From the NCBI GenBank assembly GCA_947504205.1, contig CANNGL010000002.1:248001-312000 (forward strand): a stretch of DNA of 64,000 bases, read 5' to 3'. Positions 17,818 through 26,472 of this stretch are shown here, piece by piece. The translations under genes were made by a program, and so were the position numbers. Numbering within the stretch: the stretch's first letter is position 1; every line of letters begins with the position of its first letter. The DNA comes from an uncultured Litoreibacter sp. Its GTDB lineage: Bacteria > Pseudomonadota > Alphaproteobacteria > Rhodobacterales > Rhodobacteraceae. The notes beneath the pieces were generated by a model that made no database searches, was not told the DNA's origin, and saw only the letters and a program-made list of their open reading frames with translations.

Positions 17818-17834
17818 GGTTACTTTTCGTAACC
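17818..17834. promoter_or_regulatory. Putative HxlR operator, 17-bp inverted repeat
   Basis: GGTTACTTTTCGTAACC: perfect 6-bp arms with a 5-nt spacer, placed 22 nt from the MBL start and 56 nt from the HxlR start. HxlR/DUF24 regulators bind short inverted repeats in such divergent regions; this is the only strong one here. A second, partial copy of the half-site (TACTTTTAGGG direction CTTTTAGG) occurs near 17872. Confidence 0.55.
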
Positions 17835-17889
17835 GACTCGTAAAACAGCGCGTTGGTTAGCGGAAGACGGCACTTTTAGGGAACCAGGT

Positions 17890-18279
17890 ATGGAAAAAGG
17901 AACCAAGCCCCTCAGGACAGCGGACGGCATTGAATACGATCCGAACATCTGCCCGGTGCGCCATGTCCTCGATGGCATTGGTGACAAATGGACCATTTTG
18001 ATCCTGACAGGGCTGAAACAGGGGTCACAGCGGTTTTCAGAGTTGAAACGTGCCGTGCCGGACATCTCTCAACGGATGCTGACGCAAACCCTGCGCAAGT
18101 TGGAACGTGACGGCTATGCAGATCGCAAGGTCACGCCCACGATCCCGCCCCGGGTCGACTATTCATTGACCCCGTTGGGACAATCACTTGTGTCGAACCT
18201 TGAACCTCTGGCAGCATGGGCGCTCGATGCCCGTGACGCCGTTGCCCGCGCCCGCGCCAGCTATGATGCGAAAACCTAA
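17890..18279 (+). CDS. HxlR-family winged-helix regulator
   Basis: 129 residues. Typical DUF24/HxlR core: CPVRHVLDGIGDKWTILIL (redox-sensitive type N-terminal Cys at residue 22), QRFSELKRAVPDISQRML recognition helix, and RKVTPTIPPRVDYSLTPLG wing. Members such as YodB sense quinones or electrophiles through this Cys. It reads towards a quinone oxidoreductase 9 nt downstream and away from the MBL hydrolase, which fits control of an electrophile-response set. Confidence 0.93.
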   Translation: MEKGTKPLRTADGIEYDPNICPVRHVLDGIGDKWTILILTGLKQGSQRFSELKRAVPDISQRMLTQTLRKLERDGYADRKVTPTIPPRVDYSLTPLGQSLVSNLEPLAAWALDARDAVARARASYDAKT

Positions 18280-18288
18280 GGAGACCCC

Positions 18289-19269
18289 ATGACATTGGCC
18301 AAAACTGTCGTGATCGACGCGCATGGCGACGCCGATCAGATGAAACTCGTGGACCGCGATATTGGCGATCCCAGTCCGGGGGAAATCCGTATTCGCCACA
18401 CGGCCATCGGGTTGAATTTCATCGACGTCTACCAACGTTCAGGGCTCTATCAACTGGAATTGCCCCACGCGCTCGGCATGGAAGGCGCTGGCGTGATCGA
18501 GGCCGTGGGCCAAGGTGTCACCCATCTCAAGGAAGGGGACCGCGCTACCTACGCCTCCATGCCTCCCGGCTCTTATAGCGGCGCTCGGGTGATGCCCGCA
18601 TCTCAGGTCTGCCCGATCCCTGAAGGCGTCTCGGATGAGCAGGCCGCCGCCGTCATGCTGAAAGGCATGACCACACACTACTTGTTCCGCCGCACGGCCC
18701 CCCTGTCAGCAGGCGACACGATCTTGTTTCACGCAGCCGCAGGCGGCGTCGGCCTGATCGCCTGCCAATGGGCCAGATCAGAAGGGATCACTCTGATCGG
18801 AACCGCAGGTACCGATGAGAAGTGCCAACTCGCCCTGGATCATGGCGCCAGCCACATGATCAACTATCGCACCGATGATTTTGCCGCCCGTGTGCGCGAG
18901 CTTACAGGCGGCAATGGCGTCGTGGCCGTGATGGACGGTGTCGGCAAGGACACGTTCGAAGGCTCTCTGCAATGCCTTGCGCCGCTTGGGATGCTGATGA
19001 GCTTTGGCAATGCCTCGGGCCCGGTCCCGCCATTCGAGATTGGCAGATTGGGCGCTTTGGGATCCCTGAAGATCACCCGCCCCACGCTTTTCACGCACAC
19101 ATCGGATCATGCCACCTGTCAGCAGATGGCTGCCGAGGTCTTCGACAAGGTGGCAAAAGGGGAGATCAAGCTTCAGATCAACCAGCGATACGCGCTGGAC
19201 GACATCGCTCAGGCCCACAAAGACCTCGAAGCGCGCCAGACCACGGGGGCGACGATCATAACCCCCTGA
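18289..19269 (+). CDS. NADPH:quinone oxidoreductase (zeta-crystallin type)
   Basis: 326 residues, medium-chain dehydrogenase fold without zinc ligands. Segments: NFIDVYQRSGLYQLELPHAL, GMEGAGVIEAVG, and the nucleotide-binding HAAAGGVGLIACQWAR. Reduces quinones one electron at a time using NADPH. Starts 9 nt after the HxlR stop (GGAGACCCC upstream), so likely cotranscribed with and controlled by that regulator. The gene product matches full length for the family. Confidence 0.93.
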   Translation: MTLAKTVVIDAHGDADQMKLVDRDIGDPSPGEIRIRHTAIGLNFIDVYQRSGLYQLELPHALGMEGAGVIEAVGQGVTHLKEGDRATYASMPPGSYSGARVMPASQVCPIPEGVSDEQAAAVMLKGMTTHYLFRRTAPLSAGDTILFHAAAGGVGLIACQWARSEGITLIGTAGTDEKCQLALDHGASHMINYRTDDFAARVRELTGGNGVVAVMDGVGKDTFEGSLQCLAPLGMLMSFGNASGPVPPFEIGRLGALGSLKITRPTLFTHTSDHATCQQMAAEVFDKVAKGEIKLQINQRYALDDIAQAHKDLEARQTTGATIITP

Positions 19270-19336
19270 TATCCGCGCCCCTGCTTTACTCCGCCCACGG
19301 AGTAGGCAAAGCTGGGACAGAAGAGGAACCCTGCCC

Positions 19337-19687
19337 ATGAAACCGATAAACCTGTCTGACAAGCTCGCCCAATTTGATGAGCATTGGTCGCCCCGCGTCA
19401 TTGCCGACTTCAATGGCAACGACGTTATGGTGGTCAAGTTTCAGGGCGAGTTTCCGTTCCACTATCACCCTGATACAGATGACTTTTTCATGGTTCTGGA
19501 GGGTCAGATTCAGCTTGATGTGGAGGACAAGACGCTCACCCTGAACCCCGGAGAGCTGTTTGTGGTCCCCAAAGGTGTCAACCATCGACCGCGCGCCGAG
19601 AAAGAGGCGAAAGTGCTTCTGATCGAACCCTCCGGTACGCCGAATACGGGCGATCCGAAAACCGCTTCGCCAAAACCCCGAATCTGA
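19337..19687 (+). CDS. Cupin-domain protein
   Basis: 116 residues, one small cupin barrel: FPFHYHPDTDDFFMVLEG carries the motif-1 His/His/Asp(Glu) metal ligands and PGELFVVPKGVNHRP motif 2 with the last His. Probably metal-binding; function not deducible. Good ribosome-binding site (AGAGGAACCCTGCCC before ATG). Its stop is 1 nt before the next ATG, so it is cotranslated with the P1 peptidase. Confidence 0.88.
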   Translation: MKPINLSDKLAQFDEHWSPRVIADFNGNDVMVVKFQGEFPFHYHPDTDDFFMVLEGQIQLDVEDKTLTLNPGELFVVPKGVNHRPRAEKEAKVLLIEPSGTPNTGDPKTASPKPRI

Positions 19688-19688
19688 G

Positions 19689-20678
19689 ATGCTGCGCCCC
19701 GGCAAGAAAAACCTTCTGACCGATATCGAAGGGCTTCGGGTCGGGCAAGCGCAGGAGATGACCCTGAATTCCGGCGTTACCGTGGTCACCGCTGACGCCC
19801 CCTTTGTTGCATCGGTCGCTGTTCAGGGCGGGGCCCCCGGCACCCGTGAAACAGATCTTCTTGCGCCCGACAAAACCGTGGCCGCCGTCGACGCGCTTGT
19901 CTTGTCGGGGGGCTCTGCCTTCGGGCTCGCCGCCGCTGACGGGGTGGTCACAGCACTTCGAAAGGCCGGTCGTGGGTTCGAAGCCGCTGGCCACAAGGTC
20001 CCGATTGTTCCCGCCGCAATCCTCTTTGATCTGGCCGCCGGTGGTGACCAGAACTGGACTGACAACCCCTACCCCGCCTTGGGCCGACAGGCGTTTGCAA
20101 ACACGGCGACCACCTTCGAGCTTGGCTCTGTCGGCGCAGGCACCGGAGCCACCACAGCAACACTGAAAGGCGGGCTCGGCTCGGCTTCTCTGCAATTGCC
20201 ATCCGGCTACGTCGTCGCCGCTCTCATGGCGGTCAATCCTGTCGGGGACACCTGCACGAAGAAAGGGCACTTCCACGCAGCCCCGTTCGAGATTGAAGCC
20301 GAATTCGGCGGGCGTGGCCCCGATCCCGAACCAGACGCGCTTGATTTGCCCAAATCCAAACTGACCCCGGGGGCCGCCACCACCATCGGCATCATCGCTA
20401 CCGACGCAGAACTGGACAAGGCGGCGCTGCAAAGGTTGGCAGTCACGGCTCATGACGGCCTTGCCCGTGCAATCGTCCCAGCCCATTCTCCCTTTGACGG
20501 CGATCTGATCTTCGCCCTCTCCACCGCGAAAAAACCAATCAACGACCCAGTGGCGGATGCGTTTCTGCTTGGGCATGCCGCGGCTCTTTGTGTGGCGCGC
20601 GCAATTGCCCGCGCTGTGTTTTCCGCCACGCTAACCCCGCGCGACACGCGACCAACATGGCAGCAGAAATTCACGTGA
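19689..20678 (+). CDS. P1-family peptidase (DmpA / NylC-type, autoprocessing)
   Basis: 329 residues. Begins KKNLLTDIEGLRVGQAQ, then VALSGGSAFGL-like LVLSGGSAFGLAAADGVV, typical of S58 peptidases that cleave themselves to expose an N-terminal Thr/Ser nucleophile. The segment ATTIGIIATDA near residues 230-240 is the expected processing region. Family members hydrolyse N-terminal D/L-aminoacyl, beta-peptide or nylon-oligomer amides. Coupled to the cupin gene. Confidence 0.9.
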   Translation: MLRPGKKNLLTDIEGLRVGQAQEMTLNSGVTVVTADAPFVASVAVQGGAPGTRETDLLAPDKTVAAVDALVLSGGSAFGLAAADGVVTALRKAGRGFEAAGHKVPIVPAAILFDLAAGGDQNWTDNPYPALGRQAFANTATTFELGSVGAGTGATTATLKGGLGSASLQLPSGYVVAALMAVNPVGDTCTKKGHFHAAPFEIEAEFGGRGPDPEPDALDLPKSKLTPGAATTIGIIATDAELDKAALQRLAVTAHDGLARAIVPAHSPFDGDLIFALSTAKKPINDPVADAFLLGHAAALCVARAIARAVFSATLTPRDTRPTWQQKFT

Positions 20679-20735
20679 TCGACGTCGAAACATCTCGTTG
20701 ATATAATTTTTCCAAAGCTGTTCAGGAGACCTTTA

Positions 20736-21284
20736 ATGATCCGACATATTACCTTGGCCCTCGCCCTGATGATGACCCTGCCCGCTGCCGCAGATGATGT
20801 AACCGATGCAATCGAAAGCGCCCTTCAGGCCTACAAGGACGGCGACAACGCCTACGCGATTGACGAGTTGAAATACGCCACGCAACTTCTCAACGCGATG
20901 AAACAGGATGATCTGGCCAAGTTCCTGCCAGAGGCCCCCGACGGATGGACCCGCGAATTGAGCGACGATATGGGGGCTGGTCTCGCCATGATTGGCGGAG
21001 GCTCGGGCGCCGAAGCCAAATATTCCAGCGACACCGACAGCTTCACGCTTACCTTCCTTGCCGACAGCCCCATGGTGATGTCGATGGGCGCCATGATTGG
21101 CAACCCGGCTCTTGGCGGCAAACCGATCCGCATTGGTCGCGCGAAATTTGCAAAGCAGGATGGTGATCTCATTGGTCTCGTCAACAACCGCGTGCTGGTT
21201 CAAGCCTCAGGCGCGTCAGAGGAGACGATGCTGGAAATTCTGAAAACAATTGACATGAAGGGCTTGGGCCAATTCGGCCAATAG
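20736..21284 (+). CDS. Periplasmic protein of unknown function
   Basis: 182 residues with a clear signal peptide (residues 1-20, cleavage after PAAA). The mature part begins with a helical segment (TDAIESALQAYKDGDNAYA) followed by a beta-rich domain with KFLPEAPDGWTREL and AEAKYSSDTDSFTLTFLAD. I do not recognise a family. GGAGACCTTTA precedes the ATG. It lies alone between the P1 peptidase and a convergent hydrolase. Confidence 0.8.
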   Translation: MIRHITLALALMMTLPAAADDVTDAIESALQAYKDGDNAYAIDELKYATQLLNAMKQDDLAKFLPEAPDGWTRELSDDMGAGLAMIGGGSGAEAKYSSDTDSFTLTFLADSPMVMSMGAMIGNPALGGKPIRIGRAKFAKQDGDLIGLVNNRVLVQASGASEETMLEILKTIDMKGLGQFGQ

Positions 21285-21295
21285 GCCCGAGCCAG

Positions 21296-22090
21296 TCAGG
21301 CAAGCAAAGCGCGCATCAGGCGGCTTTCGGGATCCAGCAAGGGGTCGATCACGTCGAAATGGTGCCGCCCGGGCAGGATCACGTGATCACAGTGCCACGC
21401 CTCTGATAACCATCTCGCCTGATCCAGAAAGGCCGGTCGTTCCTCCGCGCCCACCAGCGACGTTATGGCGATATGCGCCAAAGGCTGGCCCAAGACCGGG
21501 CTCTCTGTCTCTGCCTCTTCCTGATCAAGATGCAGTGTCTCATTCATGGTCAGCGGCAAAAGCGGTCTGAGATCTGACACTGGCGAAATTGCAACTGCAC
21601 GCGCCACGCGCGCGCCGATCTGAGCGGGCAAAACATCCGGCATGCTCATGCGCGCAGTCAAATGTCCTCCCGCAGAATGGCCCGATACCGCAATTGGCCC
21701 CGAAACACGCGCCGCGGCCGCTGTAATAGCTGCTGCAACCGATGCCGTGATCTGTGAAATCCGCCGGTCCGGGGCCAAGGGATAACCGATCATCGCGACG
21801 GCCCATCCCGCGGCCACACCACCGCCTGCGAAGTGAGACCAATCCTCCTTCGATCGAGCCTTCCAGTACCCGCCGTGAATAAACACCATCAGCCCCTTCG
21901 GCGCAGCTTCTGGAAAAAACAGATCGTATCGCTCCCGCGCATGATCTCCATAGGCCACATCGAGATCGCAAGCCGTACTGTTCCGAAAAGCCTCTGCGGC
22001 GGCCTCCCAACGCGGCGGATAGCTTTCCGCATCTAGGATGAAACCACCATTTTCGTATTCAAGATCAAGTGCTTCGCGGGTTTTCGACAT
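21296..22090 (-). CDS. Alpha/beta hydrolase, arylformamidase-like
   Basis: 264 residues. HGGYW near residue 73 is the oxyanion-hole motif of kynurenine formamidase and related esterases; the nucleophile elbow is GHSAGGHL (Ser near 140), the acid is in LVGAEERPAF, and the His is in PGRHHFDVID. No tryptophan-degradation genes are adjacent, so a general esterase is equally possible. Divergent from the ECF sigma factor. Confidence 0.82.
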   Translation of the reverse strand: MSKTREALDLEYENGGFILDAESYPPRWEAAAEAFRNSTACDLDVAYGDHARERYDLFFPEAAPKGLMVFIHGGYWKARSKEDWSHFAGGGVAAGWAVAMIGYPLAPDRRISQITASVAAAITAAAARVSGPIAVSGHSAGGHLTARMSMPDVLPAQIGARVARAVAISPVSDLRPLLPLTMNETLHLDQEEAETESPVLGQPLAHIAITSLVGAEERPAFLDQARWLSEAWHCDHVILPGRHHFDVIDPLLDPESRLMRALLA

Positions 22091-22125
22091 TTTTTTCTAT
22101 TTCCGACCAAGGATTGACGCCACCC

Positions 22126-22686
22126 ATGCGTCCTACCATCACTATGCGCATGAGAACCAGTGACGAAGCCTTGGCGCTTGCCGCCGCGTCCGGAGATGGG
22201 GAGGCCTTTGGCCTGCTGATCCGCCGTCACTATGATCGGCTCTTTCGTTTTGCATGGCGCCTGACCGGCTCGCAACATGACGCAGAAGACCTGACCCATG
22301 ACATTTGCGCCGCCCTGCCCGCCAAGCTGCGCAGTTTCAGGGGAGAGGCCAAGTTCACAACGTGGGTCTACCGCGTGATGATGAACGCCGCGACCGACCG
22401 GGCCCGCAAATCACAACGGCGCGCCAAGGCCCGCGACGGATGGGGTGAAGACTACAAGCGACGCGAGGCCGAAGCCGAAGAGGCCCGCGCAGCGCAGGAC
22501 TGGCTGACCACGGCCATGTCGTCCCTCCCCGAAGAGTTGCGCGAAACCGTGGCCCTCACCTTGGGCGAAGAATTGACCCAAAAAGAGGCGGCAGAGGTCA
22601 TGGGTCTCAGCGAAGGAACAATCGCCTGGCGCATGTCGGAGGTCAAAAAGCACCTCCGCGCCCTGGCAGAACAGGAGGGCATCTGA
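22126..22686 (+). CDS. ECF-type RNA polymerase sigma factor
   Basis: 186 residues from ATG 22126; ATGs at 22144 and 22150 are alternatives. Sigma region 2 contains HYDRLFRFAWRLTGSQHDAEDLTHDI and region 2.4 KFTTWVYRVMMNAATDRARK; region 4 ends LTQKEAAEVMGLSEGTIAWR, a helix-turn-helix. The stop TGA overlaps the ATG of the VWA protein (TGATG), which strongly suggests coupled production. No standard anti-sigma gene follows; the VWA protein may take that place. Confidence 0.9.
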   Translation: MRPTITMRMRTSDEALALAAASGDGEAFGLLIRRHYDRLFRFAWRLTGSQHDAEDLTHDICAALPAKLRSFRGEAKFTTWVYRVMMNAATDRARKSQRRAKARDGWGEDYKRREAEAEEARAAQDWLTTAMSSLPEELRETVALTLGEELTQKEAAEVMGLSEGTIAWRMSEVKKHLRALAEQEGI

Positions 22687-24620
22687 TGTCCGACGATGAC
22701 GATCTCAAGAAACTCGCCCGCGCCCTGCGCGATGCTCCTGCGCCAAAAGACAGCGCGAAGGACGCAGCCCTGCGCGTGGCCGAGGAAAATTTTGCACGGC
22801 TCCAAGAAACCGATCCCGCCGCGCGTCCCTCTCAAGACCGCGCCACACGGCCCGGATTTTTGAAAGGACTTGCCATGACATTTTCCAACAACCTCCGCCC
22901 GCTGCTTCTGACCACCTCGTCCCTCGTCGTGCTCGGCGTGGGCTTCGTGCTGGTACAACCGAACCTGCGCCCCTCCTTTGAAGATGCCGAAACACAGGCC
23001 GTCGCGGTCGAACCGATGCTGACCGAAGGGCGCGAGCGTGTTGAGGCAGACGCGACCGAACCCGTCATCGTGGAATCTCTTGTCGAAGAACCGGTTATCG
23101 CTCTGAAAGAGGCGGAAAGCTTCGCCGCCGGGCAGTCGCGTCTCCAAGCTTCACCGGCAGCCCCAAAGGTACAGGGTGCAATCGCCCAACGCTCTATCAT
23201 CGCGCCGCGACAGGAAACGCGTCCGGTCATCGAGCCCCCAAACACCGAACGCTTCCCCGATGCCGATCCAAACACGCTGAAAATCACCAGCGAAGAGCCC
23301 GTCTCCACCTTCTCCATCGACGTGGACACGGCCTCCTATGCCTTCGTGCGCCGATCCCTCAACAACGGCCAGTTGCCAAATCCCGAAGCCGTCCGGATTG
23401 AAGAAATGGTGAACTATTTCACCTATGACTATCCCGCTCCTACTGGCGACACCCCCTTCGCCACGCAGGTGAGCGTCACGGAAACCCCGTGGAACACGGG
23501 CACCCAACTGGTGCAGATCGGCATTCAGGGCGAATTGCCTGCCATCGCCGACCGCCCACCGCTCAATCTGGTGTTCCTGATCGACACATCCGGATCCATG
23601 GACAGCTCCGACAAGCTGCCACTCCTGATCCAGAGCTTCCGCCTGATGCTGCCGGAACTCCGCCCTACTGATCAGGTGGCAATCGTCACCTATGCGGGCT
23701 CCGCTGGCACCGTCCTCGAACCCACGCCCGCCTCCGAACGCGCAAAAATCACCATAGCGCTTGAAAATCTCGGCGCAGGCGGCTCCACGGCTGGCGAAGC
23801 GGGACTCAGACAGGCCTATGCCCTGGCGGAAGACATGGCGGATGACGGCGATGTCTCCCGGGTGATCCTCGCCACGGATGGCGACTTCAACGTGGGCCTC
23901 TCCGGGGTCGACGAGATGGAGCGCTTCATCGAAGACAAGCGCGACAGCGGCACCTATCTGTCCGTACTGGGCTTCGGCCGCGGCAACCTCAATGACGCCC
24001 TGATGCAGACGCTTGCCCAGAACGGCAACGGTCAGGCCGCCTATATCGACACGCTGAGCGAAGCGCGCAAAGTGCTGGTGGATCAGCTCTCCGGCGCGCT
24101 CTTTCCGATCGCACAGGATGTAAAAATTCAGGTCGAATGGAACCCCGCCCAGATCGCCGAATACCGCCTAATCGGCTATGAGACCCGGGCGTTGAACCGC
24201 GAGGACTTCAACAATGACAAGGTCGATGCAGGCGAAATAGGCGCCGGCCATCAGGTCACGGCACTTTATGAGATCACGCCCGTTGGCTCCGACGCCATTC
24301 GCAACGAACCCTTGCGCTACGGTGAGGCCATTGCCGCGACCGGGTCCAGTGAACTTGGCTTCCTGCGCCTGCGCTACAAGGAGCCGGGTGCGGCCACCAG
24401 CCAGCTGATCGAGACGCCGATTACCGGCACGCCGGGCAAGCCTGGCTTTGCCGCAGCCATCGCAGGGTTTGCCGAATTATTGCGCGGCTCGGACTATCTG
24501 GAAAACTGGGACTATGGCGATGCGATAGATCTCGCCAGCCAGAGCCGCGGCACCGACCGCTTCGGATATCGCACAGAAGCAATCTCGCTCATGCGGCTGG
24601 CCGAGAGCCTGTCGAATTAA
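22686..24620 (+). CDS. Membrane VWA-domain protein (YfbK-like)
   Basis: 644 residues. An acidic cytosolic N-terminus (residues 1-60) is followed by one membrane span (about 67-90), a Pro/Glu-rich linker, then a periplasmic part with FSIDVDTASYAFVRR, the von Willebrand factor A domain (MIDAS DTSGSMDSS from Asp300, later ATDGDFNVG) and the YfbK-type C-terminal domain (LALASQSRG-like DLASQSRGTDRFGY). It is translationally coupled to the ECF sigma factor; the small cytosolic head could hold that sigma factor, an inference from position. Confidence 0.9.
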   Translation: MSDDDDLKKLARALRDAPAPKDSAKDAALRVAEENFARLQETDPAARPSQDRATRPGFLKGLAMTFSNNLRPLLLTTSSLVVLGVGFVLVQPNLRPSFEDAETQAVAVEPMLTEGRERVEADATEPVIVESLVEEPVIALKEAESFAAGQSRLQASPAAPKVQGAIAQRSIIAPRQETRPVIEPPNTERFPDADPNTLKITSEEPVSTFSIDVDTASYAFVRRSLNNGQLPNPEAVRIEEMVNYFTYDYPAPTGDTPFATQVSVTETPWNTGTQLVQIGIQGELPAIADRPPLNLVFLIDTSGSMDSSDKLPLLIQSFRLMLPELRPTDQVAIVTYAGSAGTVLEPTPASERAKITIALENLGAGGSTAGEAGLRQAYALAEDMADDGDVSRVILATDGDFNVGLSGVDEMERFIEDKRDSGTYLSVLGFGRGNLNDALMQTLAQNGNGQAAYIDTLSEARKVLVDQLSGALFPIAQDVKIQVEWNPAQIAEYRLIGYETRALNREDFNNDKVDAGEIGAGHQVTALYEITPVGSDAIRNEPLRYGEAIAATGSSELGFLRLRYKEPGAATSQLIETPITGTPGKPGFAAAIAGFAELLRGSDYLENWDYGDAIDLASQSRGTDRFGYRTEAISLMRLAESLSN

Positions 24621-24659
24621 CAAGGCGTTTCGCCACATCTGGCGATGTGCCGATCAAGC

Positions 24660-24681
24660 GGGGGAGGGCCAGCCCTCCCCC
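24660..24681 (+). terminator. GC-rich hairpin after the VWA gene
   Basis: GGGGGAGGGC (24660-24669) and GCCCTCCCCC (24672-24681) form an almost uninterrupted stem 40 nt after the VWA stop. No T tract follows; instead another C-rich stretch and the 22-nt repeat described separately. Likely a Rho-independent-like or RNA-stabilising structure. Confidence 0.45.
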
Positions 24682-24694
24682 GTACCCCCTCCCG

Positions 24695-24716
24695 GCATAT
24701 TCTTTGCAAAAAGAAG
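24695..24716 (+). repeat. 22-nt element, left copy of an inverted pair
   Basis: GCATATTCTTTGCAAAAAGA followed by AG. A copy with 20 of 22 matching positions lies on the opposite strand at 24855-24876. Together they bracket 138 nt of apparently non-coding DNA between the VWA gene and the atp operon. Confidence 0.6.
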
Positions 24717-24854
24717 ACGTCTTTACCTCAAATTAACACTCATTGCAGAGAGCTTAAGCTGCGGTACAGGGAGGCATCCCGATGGCCGTGCAGGAAGAAG
24801 TCGCCCCGCTGCTGCCAATGCGGCGGGGCGCACGAAGAACGCAAAACGTAGCAG

Positions 24855-24876
24855 CTTCTTTTTGCCAAAAATATGC
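24855..24876 (-). repeat. 22-nt element, right copy of an inverted pair
   Basis: On the minus strand this reads GCATATTTTTGGCAAAAAGA then AG, matching the left copy except at two positions. The rest of the 386-bp gap 24621-25006 holds two hairpins and no ORF with coding character. Confidence 0.6.
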
Positions 24877-24943
24877 ATCTCCCTACGGATGAACTGCCTT
24901 CAAGCGGGCCCAATTCCAGGCTCAGATCCAACAAAAGCGCCCA

Positions 24944-24985
24944 TAAAAACAGCAAAGCTCCGGGGCCGTCAGGCTCCGGAGCTTT
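24944..24985 (-). terminator. Terminator of the atp operon
   Basis: AAAGCTCCGG (24954-24963) pairs with CCGGAGCTTT (24976-24985). Read on the minus strand, the stem starts 22 nt after the atpF stop and is followed by GCTGTTTTTAT, a typical intrinsic terminator. The flanking sequence on the plus strand is also T-rich, so it could work both ways. Confidence 0.75.
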
Positions 24986-25006
24986 TCATTTTAACTTTCA
25001 ATCGGA

Positions 25007-25570
25007 TCAGTGAAGCTTGGTGCTCACAGTCTCAATGGCTTGATCAATCAGCTTGTTCTGATCTGCTGCAGCCGTCTTCGCTGCGATCACATCCGCCGCA
25101 GCCGCAATGGCTACGTTCACCGCCCGGTCGCGGACCTCACGCACCGCTGAAGCCTCTGCACTTGCGATCTGGTCTTCTGCTGCCTGCAGACGACGCGCAA
25201 TCGAGACCTTCAGGTCCTCCTTGGCCTGCGCCGCAGCCGCTTCGGCTTCCGCTTTAGCCGTTTCGATGATGCGTTCGGATTGCTCGGCAACTTCCTTTTG
25301 CTTGCGTTCGTAGCTTGCAAGGATCGTCTGTGCCTCTTCGCGCAGGGCGCGCGCCTCGTCCAGTTCCGCACGGATGGTGTCAGCCCGCTTGTCGAGCAGT
25401 CCCATCAGAAGCCCCGGAACCTTGAGGTAGATCAGCACGCCGATAAACAGCAGGAACGAGATCAGCACCACGAAGTTGGTGTTGAACAGCGAGAAGAACG
25501 GTCCCTTTGCGGCCAAGGCCGGCGCCGGGATCAGGGCGAGAAATATGGTCAGATTACGCATCGTCTTCAC
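25007..25570 (-). CDS. atpF: ATP synthase F0 subunit b
   Basis: 187 residues. N-terminal hydrophobic stretch, membrane span about residues 28-48 ([18 protein letters not shown]), then a long charged helix that forms the peripheral stalk. ATG overlaps the stop of the b' gene by 4 nt. Links F1 to the a subunit in the inner membrane. Confidence 0.95.
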   Translation of the reverse strand: MKTMRNLTIFLALIPAPALAAKGPFFSLFNTNFVVLISFLLFIGVLIYLKVPGLLMGLLDKRADTIRAELDEARALREEAQTILASYERKQKEVAEQSERIIETAKAEAEAAAAQAKEDLKVSIARRLQAAEDQIASAEASAVREVRDRAVNVAIAAAADVIAAKTAAADQNKLIDQAIETVSTKLH

Positions 25571-26115
25571 CCTTTCATCTTTGCTGTCACAGCAGCCGTT
25601 ACGGATTTCGCATCGATCTTGCCGGGGGCCACGGCGGCCACGATATCTTTGGCGATATCCTTGGCCACGGTTGCCGCACTGTCTTTCGCGCTTTCGCGAA
25701 TGGCTGCAATCGCTTTCTCGCCTTCGGCCGCACGGGCCGCAATCTCGGCATCTGCTTGCGCAATCGCCTTGTCGAGATCCTTTTGAATATCGGCCTTGGT
25801 ATTGGCGACAATCTGTCCAGCTTCAGCGCGCGCGTCGGCTAGGGCCTTGTTATAAGCCTCTTCCGCCTCGACGGCTTTCTGCTTGTAGTCTTCTGCCGCC
25901 GCGATGTCATTGGTGATCGTGCCAGACCGTTCTGCCAGAACCGATCCGATCCGCGGCAGCGCGATGCGCGACAGCACGAAATAGATCACAATCAACGTGA
26001 TCACCAGCCAGAAAATCTGGTTCGGGAAGGAAGAAAAATCCAGCTGCGGCATTCCCGGCGCTTCGGCGGCGGAGTGCGGCAGACCCTCTCCCTCTAGAAT
26101 TTCATCAGTTGCCAT
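25567..26115 (-). CDS. atpG: ATP synthase F0 subunit b'
   Basis: 182 residues from ATG 26115, with GGAGGCCGAT directly upstream; the frame is open from a TTG four codons earlier, which is less likely. One membrane span (about residues 30-50, [20 protein letters not shown]) after an acidic head, followed by the long stalk helix rich in Ala/Glu/Lys. The presence of separate b and b' is typical of photosynthetic-lineage bacteria including Rhodobacterales. The symbol atpG (atpF2) follows common usage in this group and is not the gamma subunit. Confidence 0.94.
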   Translation of the reverse strand: MATDEILEGEGLPHSAAEAPGMPQLDFSSFPNQIFWLVITLIVIYFVLSRIALPRIGSVLAERSGTITNDIAAAEDYKQKAVEAEEAYNKALADARAEAGQIVANTKADIQKDLDKAIAQADAEIAARAAEGEKAIAAIRESAKDSAATVAKDIAKDIVAAVAPGKIDAKSVTAAVTAKMKG

Positions 26116-26190
26116 ATCGGCCTCCAAAAACCGGAATTACATTGGACGGGACACATCGCCCCGTCCAACCGTAAGGATGGCTTTGAAGTC

Positions 26191-26427
26191 TTAGACTGCG
26201 AACATCAGCAGCAGCGCGACGAGGAACGAGAAGATCCCCAGGGCTTCTGCAAACGCAATACCGATGAACATTGTGGCCGTTTGGCCAGCAGCCGCAGACG
26301 GGTTGCGGAGCGCTCCCGACAGGAAGTTACCAACAACGTGGCCCACACCAACAGCCGCGCCGCCCATGCCTGTACAGGCCAGACCAGCGCCGATGTATGC
26401 GCCCATTTGTACGATATCGCCTTCCAT
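26191..26427 (-). CDS. atpE: ATP synthase F0 subunit c
   Basis: 78 residues, two transmembrane helices joined by the polar loop [11 protein letters not shown]. The ion-binding carboxylate is Glu61 in [10 protein letters not shown]. No sodium-site Gln at the usual position, so proton-coupled. Forms the rotor ring. AAGGAGAGAAATC precedes the ATG, the strongest ribosome-binding site in the operon, fitting the high copy number of c. Confidence 0.97.
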   Translation of the reverse strand: MEGDIVQMGAYIGAGLACTGMGGAAVGVGHVVGNFLSGALRNPSAAAGQTATMFIGIAFAEALGIFSFLVALLLMFAV

Positions 26428-26472
26428 GATTTCTCTCCTTACGATGGAATTTCGATGATTAGATTTCAGACC

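Noticed and set aside
19578-20576. 332-residue frame antisense to the P1 peptidase
   Set aside because: Shadow of a GC-rich gene; Gly/Arg/Cys-rich with no domain.
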